In this document: piece after piece, positions 52,251 through 61,300 of the stretch
Numbering within the stretch: position 1 is the stretch's first letter
How the letters are laid out: each line of letters begins with the position of its first letter
Source of the DNA: Pseudomonadota bacterium
GTDB taxonomy: Bacteria; Pseudomonadota; Gammaproteobacteria; Steroidobacterales; Steroidobacteraceae
Length of the DNA: 64,000 nucleotides
Assembly (NCBI GenBank): GCA_018241445.1
Contig: JAFEDT010000002.1
Span: forward strand, 192,855 to 256,854
Direction of reading: 5' to 3'
Notes under the pieces: generated by a model
Database searches by the model: none
What the model was told of the DNA's origin: nothing
What the model saw: only the letters and a program-made list of their open reading frames with translations
Translations under genes and position numbers: made by a program

Positions 52251-54443
52251 TCAGTGCGGCCCCGCAGCCTGCTGGGCGCGGTAACCCTTCCACGCCTGGT
52301 CGATCAGGTAGGCGTGCAGGTTGTCCGCATCCGCATCGCTGAGGATGTCGTCGAAGCGCTCCATGCCCAGCGGTGCGCGCGCACCCTTCAGGAGGATGTC
52401 CTTGAACGCGGCGTGCACGCCAGGGTCCATCTTGCGCAGGTCGGGCGTGACGCTGGGTCCGAAGACGTGGCAGCGCGAACACTCCTGCACGAACATCAGC
52501 TCGCCGGCGCGGATCTGCGCGGCGCTGGCGGTCTGTTGCGGCGGCTCGGTGAAGGGCGGGTCGACCCGCAGCGGCGGCGTGGGCACCGGGCCGCCATCGA
52601 TCCTGAAGGCGATGATGCGGTTGACGTTCTGGTACTTCAGCGCGGCGCTGCTCGGCGGAATCGGCCCGACGGTAATGGCCGCGCCGCCGTAGCCGGCCTG
52701 CACCGCCACGTACTGCACGCCATCCACACTGTAGGTCATGGGCGCGGCCATGATGTGGCTGCCGGTCGGAACCACCTTGAGTACCTTGCCGGTGTCGGCC
52801 GCGTACACCCATAGCCCGCCGCTGCCGCGACCCTGGAACACCAGGTTGCCGGCGGTCGACAGCACCCCGCCGTCGTAGCCGCGGATGCCCGAGGATGTCT
52901 CCCGCTCCCAGACAATACGGCGCTTGACCGGGTCCCAGGCGCGCAGCAGCTCGCGCACCAGCTTGACGTCGCGGGTCGCCTTGAGGGTATCGAGGCTGGG
53001 AACGGGGCCGTAGATGTGGCGCAGGTCGGCGGCGTCGTAGGTGTCGTCGGGAAACAGGCCCTGCACGGTAAAGAAGCCATTGAGGAACTTCAGCGGGCCG
53101 CCGTTGTGCAGCATGTCGACCCACACGGCCGACAGGTCGATGACCGGGATGTAGGTCAGGCCGGTCCGCGGACTGAAGGAGGTCGGGTTCCAGGTATGCG
53201 CACCGGCCCAGGAGGGATAGACGTTCTTGGGCGAGGCATACCAGTTGGCCGCGGCGGTCACCACCGGGCGCCCGGTCTTCATGTCGATGCGCGAGGCCCA
53301 GTTGACGTAGGTGAATTTGTCGGCCGACAGCAGCTTGCCGCTCTTGCGGTCGAGCACGTAGTAGAAGCCGTTCTTGTTGGCCTGCATGATGACCTCACGC
53401 GGCCGGCCGTGCAGCGTGAGCCGCGTGAGGATCAGCTTCTGCACCGCGTCGTAATCCCAGCTGTCGCGCGGCGTGGTCTGGTAGTACCAGGCCATGCGTC
53501 CGGTGCGGGCATCGAGTGCGATGATGCTGGCCGCGTACAGCGAATCCAGGTGCGCCGGCCCAAGCTGCCGCAGGTCATAGGGCGCGGCATTGGCGGTGCC
53601 GAAATACACCAGGTTGAGGTCCGGATCGTAGGCAAACCCGCCCCAGACGGTGCCGCCGCCGTTGAACTGCGGCGGGCGGTGCGGATCCCAGGTCTTGTCG
53701 GCGGCCGCCAGCTCGGGATTCTCGTATTTCTGTCCGCGCGCCGGCGGCACGGTGTAGAAGCGCCACTTGAGCGCCCCGGTGTTGAGGTCGTAGGCCGAGA
53801 CATAGCCACGCACGGCGTAGTGCCCCATGTCGGCGCCGCCGTTGCCGATCACAACCACGCCACCTGCGATCTGCGGAGCGCCGGTGCTGGAATACGGCAG
53901 CGAGTGGTCGGCGATGGTGTCCACCGCCCAGACCTTGTGGCCGGTGGCGGCGTCGATCGCATGCAACTGCCCGTCGACCGCGGCCACGTAGACCCGGCCC
54001 TTCCACACCGCGACGCCACGGTTCACCAGGTCGCAGCAGGGATGGCGGCCCCGGAAGTAATCCGGCTGCGGGTCATAGCGCCACAACTCGCGCCCGGTGG
54101 CGGCCTCGACCGCGTACACGTAGCCCCAGGTCCCCGAGGTGTACATGACCCCGTCGACGACCAGCGGCGTGGCCTCCTGGCCGCGCTGCGGCAGCCCCAG
54201 GTCGTACTGCCAGGCAAATCCCAGCCGTTCCACGTTGCCGGAATTGATACCGGTGAGCGGCGAGTAGTAGGTGCCGCCGACGTCGCGGCCGTCAACCATC
54301 CAGTCGGCCGGTTCGGAATCCGCGGCCCGCACGCGCGTCTCATCCACGTCGCCGGCCGGTCGGGCCTGCAGTGCAGTGGACAACAGGAGCGCCGCGAGTG
54401 CCGCGCCACATCCCGCGCGCAGTAGAAACGGATTGCTGACCAT
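52251..54443 (-). CDS. PQQ quinohemoprotein alcohol dehydrogenase
   Basis: A 730-residue periplasmic enzyme starting MVSNPFLLRAGCG, with a signal peptide to about residue 27. The eight-bladed propeller begins near WMVDGRDVGGTYYSP, and the redox disulfide is in GRHPCCDLVNRG. The catalytic region SWDYDAV holds Asp330 and a second acid at Asp332; a carboxylate at this +2 position is the mark of lanthanide-type PQQ dehydrogenases, while calcium types usually have Ala, Ser or Thr. The C-terminal cytochrome c has CSRCH. It oxidises alcohols or aldehydes and passes electrons through heme c. The start at 54443 has GGAGA 7 bases before. Confidence 0.92.
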   Translation of the reverse strand: MVSNPFLLRAGCGAALAALLLSTALQARPAGDVDETRVRAADSEPADWMVDGRDVGGTYYSPLTGINSGNVERLGFAWQYDLGLPQRGQEATPLVVDGVMYTSGTWGYVYAVEAATGRELWRYDPQPDYFRGRHPCCDLVNRGVAVWKGRVYVAAVDGQLHAIDAATGHKVWAVDTIADHSLPYSSTGAPQIAGGVVVIGNGGADMGHYAVRGYVSAYDLNTGALKWRFYTVPPARGQKYENPELAAADKTWDPHRPPQFNGGGTVWGGFAYDPDLNLVYFGTANAAPYDLRQLGPAHLDSLYAASIIALDARTGRMAWYYQTTPRDSWDYDAVQKLILTRLTLHGRPREVIMQANKNGFYYVLDRKSGKLLSADKFTYVNWASRIDMKTGRPVVTAAANWYASPKNVYPSWAGAHTWNPTSFSPRTGLTYIPVIDLSAVWVDMLHNGGPLKFLNGFFTVQGLFPDDTYDAADLRHIYGPVPSLDTLKATRDVKLVRELLRAWDPVKRRIVWERETSSGIRGYDGGVLSTAGNLVFQGRGSGGLWVYAADTGKVLKVVPTGSHIMAAPMTYSVDGVQYVAVQAGYGGAAITVGPIPPSSAALKYQNVNRIIAFRIDGGPVPTPPLRVDPPFTEPPQQTASAAQIRAGELMFVQECSRCHVFGPSVTPDLRKMDPGVHAAFKDILLKGARAPLGMERFDDILSDADADNLHAYLIDQAWKGYRAQQAAGPH

Positions 54444-54501
54444 CTTCATTCTCCGAAGAATCCCTGCCCGCATACTAACACCGCCCGTCCTGGCGGCGGT
54501 G

Positions 54502-54909
54502 TCAGGGCGAGCGCGTCACGACCTCACAGGTGGTATCAGTCAACTCGAAGCGACGGCCCGTTCGCTCCTGCACCAGGACGCAGCGCGAGCCGCGCTTGAC
54601 CAGGTGGAAGCGCTGCGGCGCCTCGGTGGAGCGGCTGTCGTAGGGCACGCCCGCCGCATCGCGCGGCTGCTGCCGCTCGATGAGCAGGACGCTGTCGCGG
54701 GTCAGCGCGTCGTCGGCGAGGCGTACCTGGCGGCCGCCCAGGGCCTGCGACACCGCGGCGGCGAGCTGCGCGGCGCCCTGCGCAGTAGGGTTGACCCGCA
54801 CCGCGGGGAGATCGCCCGCCGGATCCATGGTGCTGCAGGCCACGCCCAGCAGGACAGCGGCGGCCGGCAGCCACGCGCGGATCGAACTGCGGCATGCGCA
54901 GGCGGTCAT
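54502..54909 (-). CDS. small hypothetical lipoprotein
   Basis: A 135-residue protein starting MTACACRSSIRAW, with a lipobox LLGVAC. The mature part is charged, with two cysteines near the end (SRCVLVQ and DTTCEVV) that may form a disulfide. No domain is recognised. It lies between the S41 peptidase and the PQQ dehydrogenase on the same strand, with about 30 and 58 bases between. It may belong to the same transcript. Confidence 0.65.
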   Translation of the reverse strand: MTACACRSSIRAWLPAAAVLLGVACSTMDPAGDLPAVRVNPTAQGAAQLAAAVSQALGGRQVRLADDALTRDSVLLIERQQPRDAAGVPYDSRSTEAPQRFHLVKRGSRCVLVQERTGRRFELTDTTCEVVTRSP

Positions 54910-54937
54910 TGTCCGTACCGCCTCCCGCCGGGGTCCT

Positions 54938-56533
54938 TCAGAGCCGCCCGGCGCCGCGCAGGATGCGATTCATCCGCCACGGCGGCGGACGCAGCGCCGC
55001 GTGGTCCTGGGCGCTCAGGCGCGGGACCACGACACCCGTAGGTTGCGGGCAGCTGCCGCCGGCCTGCAGTCCCAGTGCCACGGCGAAGCGCAGCTCATGT
55101 GGGTCCCCCAAGGGCATGGAGTAGTCATCCGCCACTGCGCAGCCGGGGAGAACCGCGCTGGTAAGCTGCGGCGAGTTGCTGGGTGAAAACCCGTCGGGAT
55201 AGTTGCCGAAGCCCTGGGCGTTGACGCCCTGGAACTCGATACTGAAATAGGTCGTGCCGCAGTCGTCCTGCGGATAGAACCCGTAGGGCTTGCCACAGGT
55301 CGTCGAGCCGACCTGGGTCACCTGCACACCCACGCCGTTGAGCCCGTTGATGACCGCTTCGCTCGCCGAGCAGGTGCCACTGCCCGTCAGTACGTACACG
55401 CGCGGTAGCGCGAGGTACGGCAAGGGCGTACCACCGGACGAGGAAGTGGAACAGGAGGAGGAAGACAGGGCCTGCGACGCGTCAATGAATGGTGTCGGGG
55501 TAATAGGGCAACCGGTCACCGGGTTGGTGCTCGGATGCTTGTTGTTCCATTGCTGCAGGTCGAAGGTCTTGCCCGTGGTCGGCCCCGGGCCCGCGATCAT
55601 GTAGGCCAGCTCGCTGGCTATGTACAGATATCCCCCGCCGTTGTAGCGCATGTCCAGCACCAGGTCGGTGATGTGCTGGTTCTGCAACTGCGTGACTGCG
55701 TTGATCAGTGCCGTCTCCGCGGTGGCAATGTGGGTCGTGAACAACATGTAGCCCACCGTGCCGCCGCTGCCGTTGCTGACCCAGTTCACCAGCGGAACCG
55801 GATTCTCGGTGACGCTCGCGGATGTGAGCGTGACGGAGTAGTTCACCCCGGACAGGGTGCGCATGCCGAATACATGCTTTTCCCCTGCGTTTTGCGGGAA
55901 CAGGCCGGCGTTGAGTTTGTCGACGCTGGCCTGGTCGTTGGCGTTGACCGCATCGACGCCGTCGATGGTCAGGACCTCGTCACCACGCGCCATGGAGTCC
56001 GCGAGAGCCTGGCCACCGGCCCAGACAAAGGCGGCCTTGATGGTGCGAGGCGGCGCGGCCGCTACCAGCTCCCAGGTCACCCCGTACCCCAGCTCCACCC
56101 CGGACTGCTGCAGCTGTTCCCACTGCGAGGTGGGATAGGTGAAATGAAAGCGGTCCTTGTCTGCGCCAGTGGACGTCTTCGCCATCGTCTTGAGCGTGTC
56201 GAAGTAACTCGCGGTGGTGGAATAGTTGGCGGGATCGTTGTCCTGCACCTCGCTGTACCAGAGGTACAGCTCGTTGGTCCAGGAGCGCAGGAAGTTGTTC
56301 TCATCCAGGGTTGTTCCCTGGACATCCAGGTACGGCTTGCCGGTGCCCGGGTCGGTGCCGGTCCGCGGATTCTGGCACTGGTTGGCGAACTTCGAGGACG
56401 GCTGGAACACGCCCTGCACCCAGCCCTGCGGCTGAACGGTGCTTCCTCCCCCGCCACCTCCCCCGCCACCGCAGGCTGAAAGCACAAGGAACGTCACTCC
56501 GACCACGCAGGTCCGCAAGCTGGAAGGCTCCAT
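54938..56533 (-). CDS. S41 family peptidase, lipoprotein
   Basis: A 531-residue protein with a lipobox LVLSAC followed directly by nine glycines, a flexible tether. A PDZ-like region (ALADSMARGDEVLTIDGVDA) precedes the S41 core: DLVLDMRYNGGGYL, nucleophile Ser in GTCSASEAVINGL, and CGKPYGFYP for the lysine. The family includes C-terminal processing proteases. It is probably anchored in the outer or inner membrane facing the periplasm. It lies downstream of the TonB receptor gene. Confidence 0.87.
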   Translation of the reverse strand: MEPSSLRTCVVGVTFLVLSACGGGGGGGGGSTVQPQGWVQGVFQPSSKFANQCQNPRTGTDPGTGKPYLDVQGTTLDENNFLRSWTNELYLWYSEVQDNDPANYSTTASYFDTLKTMAKTSTGADKDRFHFTYPTSQWEQLQQSGVELGYGVTWELVAAAPPRTIKAAFVWAGGQALADSMARGDEVLTIDGVDAVNANDQASVDKLNAGLFPQNAGEKHVFGMRTLSGVNYSVTLTSASVTENPVPLVNWVSNGSGGTVGYMLFTTHIATAETALINAVTQLQNQHITDLVLDMRYNGGGYLYIASELAYMIAGPGPTTGKTFDLQQWNNKHPSTNPVTGCPITPTPFIDASQALSSSSCSTSSSGGTPLPYLALPRVYVLTGSGTCSASEAVINGLNGVGVQVTQVGSTTCGKPYGFYPQDDCGTTYFSIEFQGVNAQGFGNYPDGFSPSNSPQLTSAVLPGCAVADDYSMPLGDPHELRFAVALGLQAGGSCPQPTGVVVPRLSAQDHAALRPPPWRMNRILRGAGRL

Positions 56534-56708
56534 CTCCTACTCCCTGATTCTGCCAGCCCCAGCGCAACTGCGTGCCGGTGGCCTGCGACTTACGATAGCA
56601 GGTACTGGACCGAAGCGGGTTGCCTGGCCGGCTCCAATGGCCCGAGGTCCGCGGCGCCAGTCTCCCGCGCCGACGGGTAGCGCAGGCCCGGCCACGGCGC
56701 CGATCGTC

Positions 56709-59129
56709 CTACTCGGCGCCCTTGCCCCAGCGGTAGCTCAGACGCAGGCCGTAGGTCCGCGGCTCGTTGGTGGTCTCGCGCAGGTCGAAGTTGCCGCTGT
56801 TGCTGTAGACGATGGCGTTCTTGTCGGTCAGGTTGGTGACGTACAGCTCCGCCAGCCAGCGCTCGCCGCCGGGATTGAGGCCGATGCGCACGTTGGCGAT
56901 GGTATAGGACGGCTGCAGGATCCGCGGCAGGCCGTTGTTCTTGTCGATCGGGTTGAGCCCGTTCCACATGTCGCCCTTGTGGGCCATGTCGAACTGGAAA
57001 TAGGCGTGCAGCGCATCACCCACGGGATGCTCGTAGCGCGCGTTCCAGCTCCAGCTGAAGTACGGCGCAAACGGCAATCGTTCCCCGACGTACCCCTGGT
57101 AGTCGCTGTTGATGCCGGAAATGATGCGCGAGTCGGTGTAGGAGAGCGAGGCCTGCAGCGTCCAGTTCGGGTCCACCTGGAAGTCGATGTTGGTTTCTGC
57201 GCCGTAGGCGCGCGCGTTGCCGACATTGATGTTGTAGGAGCTCGACGGGCAGACCGCGGGGTTGTAGATCAGGGTCTGCAGCTTCTTCCACTCCATGTCG
57301 TACAGCGCGCTGTTCCACACCAGCCGGCCGTTGAGCCAGCGGGTCTTCAGTCCCAGCTCGTAGTTGTTGAGGGTGTCGGGCGTGTAGGTCAGCGGCACGC
57401 CACGGTCGTAGCAGGATTGCGGCGAGCCGGCGTTGCTGCCGCCGTCGCGGAAGCCCTGTCCCCAGTTGGCGTAGGCCATGATGCGGTCGGTGATCTTGTA
57501 GTTGACGCCCAGCTTGCCGTTGACCTTGCTGGAACCGCTGGTGACGATGCTGGGACTGGAGGTGTAGTAGGCGAACTGCACGTAGGGCGTGTAGTACTTC
57601 GACCTGGAGTGGAAGTGCACGATGCCGCCTTCCACGTTCAGCCGGTCGGTCAGGTCGAAGCTGATATTGGCGAACTCGGTGGTCTGCAGGTAGTCAGTGC
57701 GTTCAATGTAGGAATACCACTCCCCGGCCGGCAGCGTCGCCTGCGTCAGGCCGTAGTAGTTGAGGTACGACTGAAATGCGGCGCCGTTGTACTGCAGGCC
57801 CGGCATGTAGTAGGTGTTACCCAGACCGTTGTCGCGGGTCTTCTCCCAGTACAGGCCGGCGAGCCAGTGGAAGCGGCCGCCAGGCTTGGAGCTCAGGCGC
57901 AATTCATCGGACCAGCGCTCGGTGTGTGTTGTGTAGAGGTAGAACTGCAGCGGCGGCAGGCAGCCGCTGAACGGACCGGTACCGTAAGTCGGATCGTTCA
58001 GGCAGGCGAAGCCCTCGCGGCTGCCGCCGGCGTAGTTCTCCATGTATTGCGAGTACTCGTTCCACTGGCGGCGCGGCTGCGCCCAGTAGGTGCTGGCGAA
58101 CACCAGGTCGCCGATGCCTACATCGCCGTCGACATGGAGGTCCAGCATGCGCGTCTCGAAGCTCTCAGACTCCGGGCCGAAGCGCGTCACCGTGCGCGCC
58201 GGCAGGGCCGGGTCCTCGTCCCATGCGCCCAGGGTATGCTGGCGCTGGTAACCGAAGGTCAGGACCGCGTCCCACTTCTCGCCCAGGGCCGCCTTAAGCG
58301 CGATCCGCCCGCCCACGACGTTCTCGCGGTTATAGTCGCGGCGCGCCCAGGGCGAGTTGTCCGACACCGCGCCGTTGACCCAGGTGCGGGTGGTGAGGGC
58401 GTTGTTGATGAAACCGCCATGTGAGTCGCTGAAGGCGGAAGCGCGCAGGCCCAGCACCCCGTCGATCAGCGGAATATTGATGAAGCCTTCGTAGGTCCAG
58501 TTCTGCTGCGCACTCTGGATCTGCCCGGCGTTGAAGTCGACGCCGGCGCTGAAGGAATGCAGGTCCGGCTTGTTGGTGATGTAGCGGATGGCGCCCGCCA
58601 TGGAACCGGCGCCGTAAGTGGTGCCCTGCGGACCGTTCAGGACCTCGATGCGCTCGATGTCGTACAGGTGCAGGTCCGGCTGCGATGCCGAGTCGCTCAT
58701 CGACATGTCGTCGACAAAGAACCCCGTCATCGACGTATTGCCGTAGTTCGGGTTGCTGCCGTCGGAGGCGCCGCGCATCACAAACACCTGGGTACCCGGC
58801 CCGGTGCTGATGAAGGAAATCGACGGCACTTTCTGCGCGTAGTCATCGAAGCCTGTGATAGCCAGGTTCTTCATGTCGCGCGAGGTGAACACATCGACAC
58901 TGATGGGTACGTCCTGCAGGTTCTCCGTGCGCTTGCGCGCGGTCACCACCACCTCCTGCAGCGACGTCGCGGCGACGTCCGCGTTGGCGGCAAAGGCCGC
59001 CGGCAGCGGCAGCGCCGCCCCCAGCGCCGTGGCGACTGCAGCCGCAATTGGCGACGGTGCGCGCCAGCGTTGCCGTGACGGTCCCCGCGCATCCCTGCAT
59101 CCGCCGCGTGACTTTCGATGTGCCCGCAT
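56709..59129 (-). CDS. TonB-dependent outer-membrane receptor
   Basis: An 806-residue receptor with a long signal peptide (about 48 residues) and a TonB box-like LQEVVVTARKR. The plug domain has NLQDVPISVDVF and ERIEVLNGPQGTTYGAGSMAGAIRYITNKP. A 22-strand barrel with alternating aromatic strands follows to GLRLSYRWGKGAE. The final residue is not the usual aromatic. It imports an unknown ligand using TonB energy. The ribosome site GGGGAAGG precedes the ATG, and an inverted repeat lies 27-49 bases upstream. It sits between the sulfotransferase and S41 genes. Confidence 0.92.
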   Translation of the reverse strand: MRAHRKSRGGCRDARGPSRQRWRAPSPIAAAVATALGAALPLPAAFAANADVAATSLQEVVVTARKRTENLQDVPISVDVFTSRDMKNLAITGFDDYAQKVPSISFISTGPGTQVFVMRGASDGSNPNYGNTSMTGFFVDDMSMSDSASQPDLHLYDIERIEVLNGPQGTTYGAGSMAGAIRYITNKPDLHSFSAGVDFNAGQIQSAQQNWTYEGFINIPLIDGVLGLRASAFSDSHGGFINNALTTRTWVNGAVSDNSPWARRDYNRENVVGGRIALKAALGEKWDAVLTFGYQRQHTLGAWDEDPALPARTVTRFGPESESFETRMLDLHVDGDVGIGDLVFASTYWAQPRRQWNEYSQYMENYAGGSREGFACLNDPTYGTGPFSGCLPPLQFYLYTTHTERWSDELRLSSKPGGRFHWLAGLYWEKTRDNGLGNTYYMPGLQYNGAAFQSYLNYYGLTQATLPAGEWYSYIERTDYLQTTEFANISFDLTDRLNVEGGIVHFHSRSKYYTPYVQFAYYTSSPSIVTSGSSKVNGKLGVNYKITDRIMAYANWGQGFRDGGSNAGSPQSCYDRGVPLTYTPDTLNNYELGLKTRWLNGRLVWNSALYDMEWKKLQTLIYNPAVCPSSSYNINVGNARAYGAETNIDFQVDPNWTLQASLSYTDSRIISGINSDYQGYVGERLPFAPYFSWSWNARYEHPVGDALHAYFQFDMAHKGDMWNGLNPIDKNNGLPRILQPSYTIANVRIGLNPGGERWLAELYVTNLTDKNAIVYSNSGNFDLRETTNEPRTYGLRLSYRWGKGAE

Positions 59130-59155
59130 AACGCCTTCCCCGCGCTGAGTTCGTT

Positions 59156-59178
59156 ATTCGCACACTTTGTGCACGAAT
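59156..59178. promoter_or_regulatory. imperfect inverted repeat upstream of TonB receptor
   Basis: ATTCGCACA, spacer CTT, then TGTGCACGAAT: nine complementary base pairs with a two-base bulge (CA). It lies in the 83-base gap before the receptor start codon and after the sulfotransferase stop. It could be an operator for a dimeric regulator. An RNA hairpin terminating the sulfotransferase transcript is less likely because no T-run follows. Confidence 0.4.
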
Positions 59179-59212
59179 GCTGCCCGATCATCCGCCGCGC
59201 GGCCGCGGCGCG

Positions 59213-61210
59213 TCAACCGCCGCCCTGGTCAGCAGCGGCAATGCCGTCGAAGCGCCGCAGGTCATCGCCCAGTGCGCGGCGCAACGGTTCGAGTTCGTAC
59301 TCGAAATTCCGCCAGTAGCCGACCGACGACGAATACAGCGGCTGGCGCACCTGCTCGGCGCTCGCGGTGCGCACCGCGCGGCGCGTGGCGTGAAACTCCA
59401 GGCACGCCGGCTCGAACGCGAGGCCGCAGTGGGCCAGGAGCCGCCTTATCTGCGCCTCGGGCGCGCGCACCACATCCTCGTACTGCACGTGCAACACCTT
59501 CCCCGGCAGCACCGCGTCCCAGTGATCCATCAGCGCGAGATAGCAGCGGTAGTAGCGGCCGAGGGTTTCCAGGTCGCGGCTGAAGGTCTGCCCCTCGGCG
59601 AAGTGCTGCCTGAAGGTGCTGAAGCAGGCATCCATGGGATGCCGGCGTGCGTCGATGATCGTCGCCTGCGGCAGGATGGCGTGGATCAGGCCGACGTGGC
59701 TGAAGTTGTTCGGCAGCTTGTCGGTGAAGCGCTCGCGGCCCCCGGTCAAGGGTGCGGTTTCCTGCAGGTAGCGCCGTCCCAGCGCCGCGAATTCCGCGGC
59801 GGCGGCGTGCGCCAGCGCCTGCGGGTAGCCGTCGCGCGCGGGCACCATGTCATCGAGCTGCGCCACGATGTTCAGGATGTTCGGCAGCTCCATGGTGCCG
59901 GCAACGCGCGAGTGACTGGCCAGGATCTGCTCCAGCAGTGTGGAGCCGGAGCGCGGCAGGCCGACAATGAAGATCGGCGCTGCGCCAGGCGCGCCGCAGC
60001 CGGCGTGCGCGGCGAAGAAGGCGTGGTCGAAGAAGCCACGGATCCGCCCGCAACGGACTTCGAAGGCCGCGATGTCGAAGGGTTCGGCAGCATGGCGCAG
60101 GGCGTTGCCGCGGGCGTAGTGCCCGAAGGCGCCCCGGTAGTCGCCGCGCTGCTCACGCGCCTTGCCGAGGGCGAAATGCAGCGGTGCGGCACCGCTGCCG
60201 GCGCCGGCAGCCAGCAGGCGCTGCATTTCCGCCAGCTCCGGGTCGGCGAAGCTGTAGTTCTTGAGGTCAGCGAGACTCCACCACGCCTCGCCCAGGCGCG
60301 GATCCATGGCGAGTGCCGCCTTGTACGAGGCCTCGCTCGCTGCACGATCTCCCAGTGTCTTTTGCACGTGGCCGATCGACATGCGCAGCCCGCTGTCTGC
60401 GGGCCGCAGCTGCACCGCGCGCTCGTAGGCGCTGAGCGCCTCCTCCTGCCGCAGCGAGCGTATCGCGACCCCGGCGCTGGTCACCCAGGTCTGCGCCGAC
60501 TGCGGCTCGATGCGCTGCAGAAAGCGCGCGCTGGCGCCGGCTTCCTCGAGCCGCCCGAGCTGCAGCAGCGCGGGCGCGAGTCCGCGATGAATCAGCGGCA
60601 ACCAGGCGCTGCGGCGCTGCGCATGCCGCAACAGGCGCTGGGCGTCGTGAGGCCGGTCGACTTCGAGCGATGCGGCCGCGAGTCCGCACAGCGCCGCGGT
60701 GTGCGACGGATCGCCCCGCAGGATCGCGCGGAACAACTGCTCGGCGCGCTTCCAGTCCCGCGCAGCCAGCGCCACACCCGCCTGCTCGATGGCCGGGCGC
60801 TGCGGGTCAGTCAGCCGCGCGCGCTCGAAGGCCTCGCGTGCATCGTCGTACTGGCCCAGGTCGACGAGGATGTCGCCGTAGGCGAGCCACGCGAGGTGCT
60901 CGTGGGGAGACTTCTGCAACACCTCGCGCACGATGGCGCGCGCCTCATGCGGCTGACCCGCCTGGCGGCGCGCGCGCGCAAGATCGATGCGGGCCGGCGC
61001 AAATCCGGGCTCGCGCGCCAGCAGGGAGTCCAGCACCGCGATACTTTCGGCGCCGCGGCCCAGGTCCAGCAGGGCGGCGCCCAGCAGCCACTGGCACTCG
61101 CGCTGCCGGGGTTGTTCGAGCGCGAGCGTGCGCAGGGCGCGTTCGGCGGTGGCGGCGTTGCCGGCGCGCAGCGCGGCGTGCGCCTGCTGCAGGCGCTGGC
61201 TGAAATCCAT
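59213..61210 (-). CDS. TPR-repeat sulfotransferase
   Basis: A 665-residue protein. Residues 1-370 are TPR repeats (ALRAGNAATAERALRTLALEQP, LAWLAYGDILVDLGQYDDAREAFERA and others). The C-terminal domain is a sulfotransferase with the PAPS-binding P-loop PIFIVGLPRSGSTLLEQIL, then LPNNFSHVGLIHAILPQATIID. No signal peptide or membrane helix is seen. It transfers sulfate from PAPS to an unknown acceptor, and related TPR-sulfotransferases are common beside TonB receptors. It is divergent from the S9 peptidase with 90 bases between. Confidence 0.92.
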   Translation of the reverse strand: MDFSQRLQQAHAALRAGNAATAERALRTLALEQPRQRECQWLLGAALLDLGRGAESIAVLDSLLAREPGFAPARIDLARARRQAGQPHEARAIVREVLQKSPHEHLAWLAYGDILVDLGQYDDAREAFERARLTDPQRPAIEQAGVALAARDWKRAEQLFRAILRGDPSHTAALCGLAAASLEVDRPHDAQRLLRHAQRRSAWLPLIHRGLAPALLQLGRLEEAGASARFLQRIEPQSAQTWVTSAGVAIRSLRQEEALSAYERAVQLRPADSGLRMSIGHVQKTLGDRAASEASYKAALAMDPRLGEAWWSLADLKNYSFADPELAEMQRLLAAGAGSGAAPLHFALGKAREQRGDYRGAFGHYARGNALRHAAEPFDIAAFEVRCGRIRGFFDHAFFAAHAGCGAPGAAPIFIVGLPRSGSTLLEQILASHSRVAGTMELPNILNIVAQLDDMVPARDGYPQALAHAAAAEFAALGRRYLQETAPLTGGRERFTDKLPNNFSHVGLIHAILPQATIIDARRHPMDACFSTFRQHFAEGQTFSRDLETLGRYYRCYLALMDHWDAVLPGKVLHVQYEDVVRAPEAQIRRLLAHCGLAFEPACLEFHATRRAVRTASAEQVRQPLYSSSVGYWRNFEYELEPLRRALGDDLRRFDGIAAADQGGG

Positions 61211-61300
61211 GATCGGGCACCCTAGCGCATCGGCGGCGGAAAATCGCCATACTGTCCGGATGAATCGCGGTTCCGGCTGCGATCACCTTGAAAGGTCATC

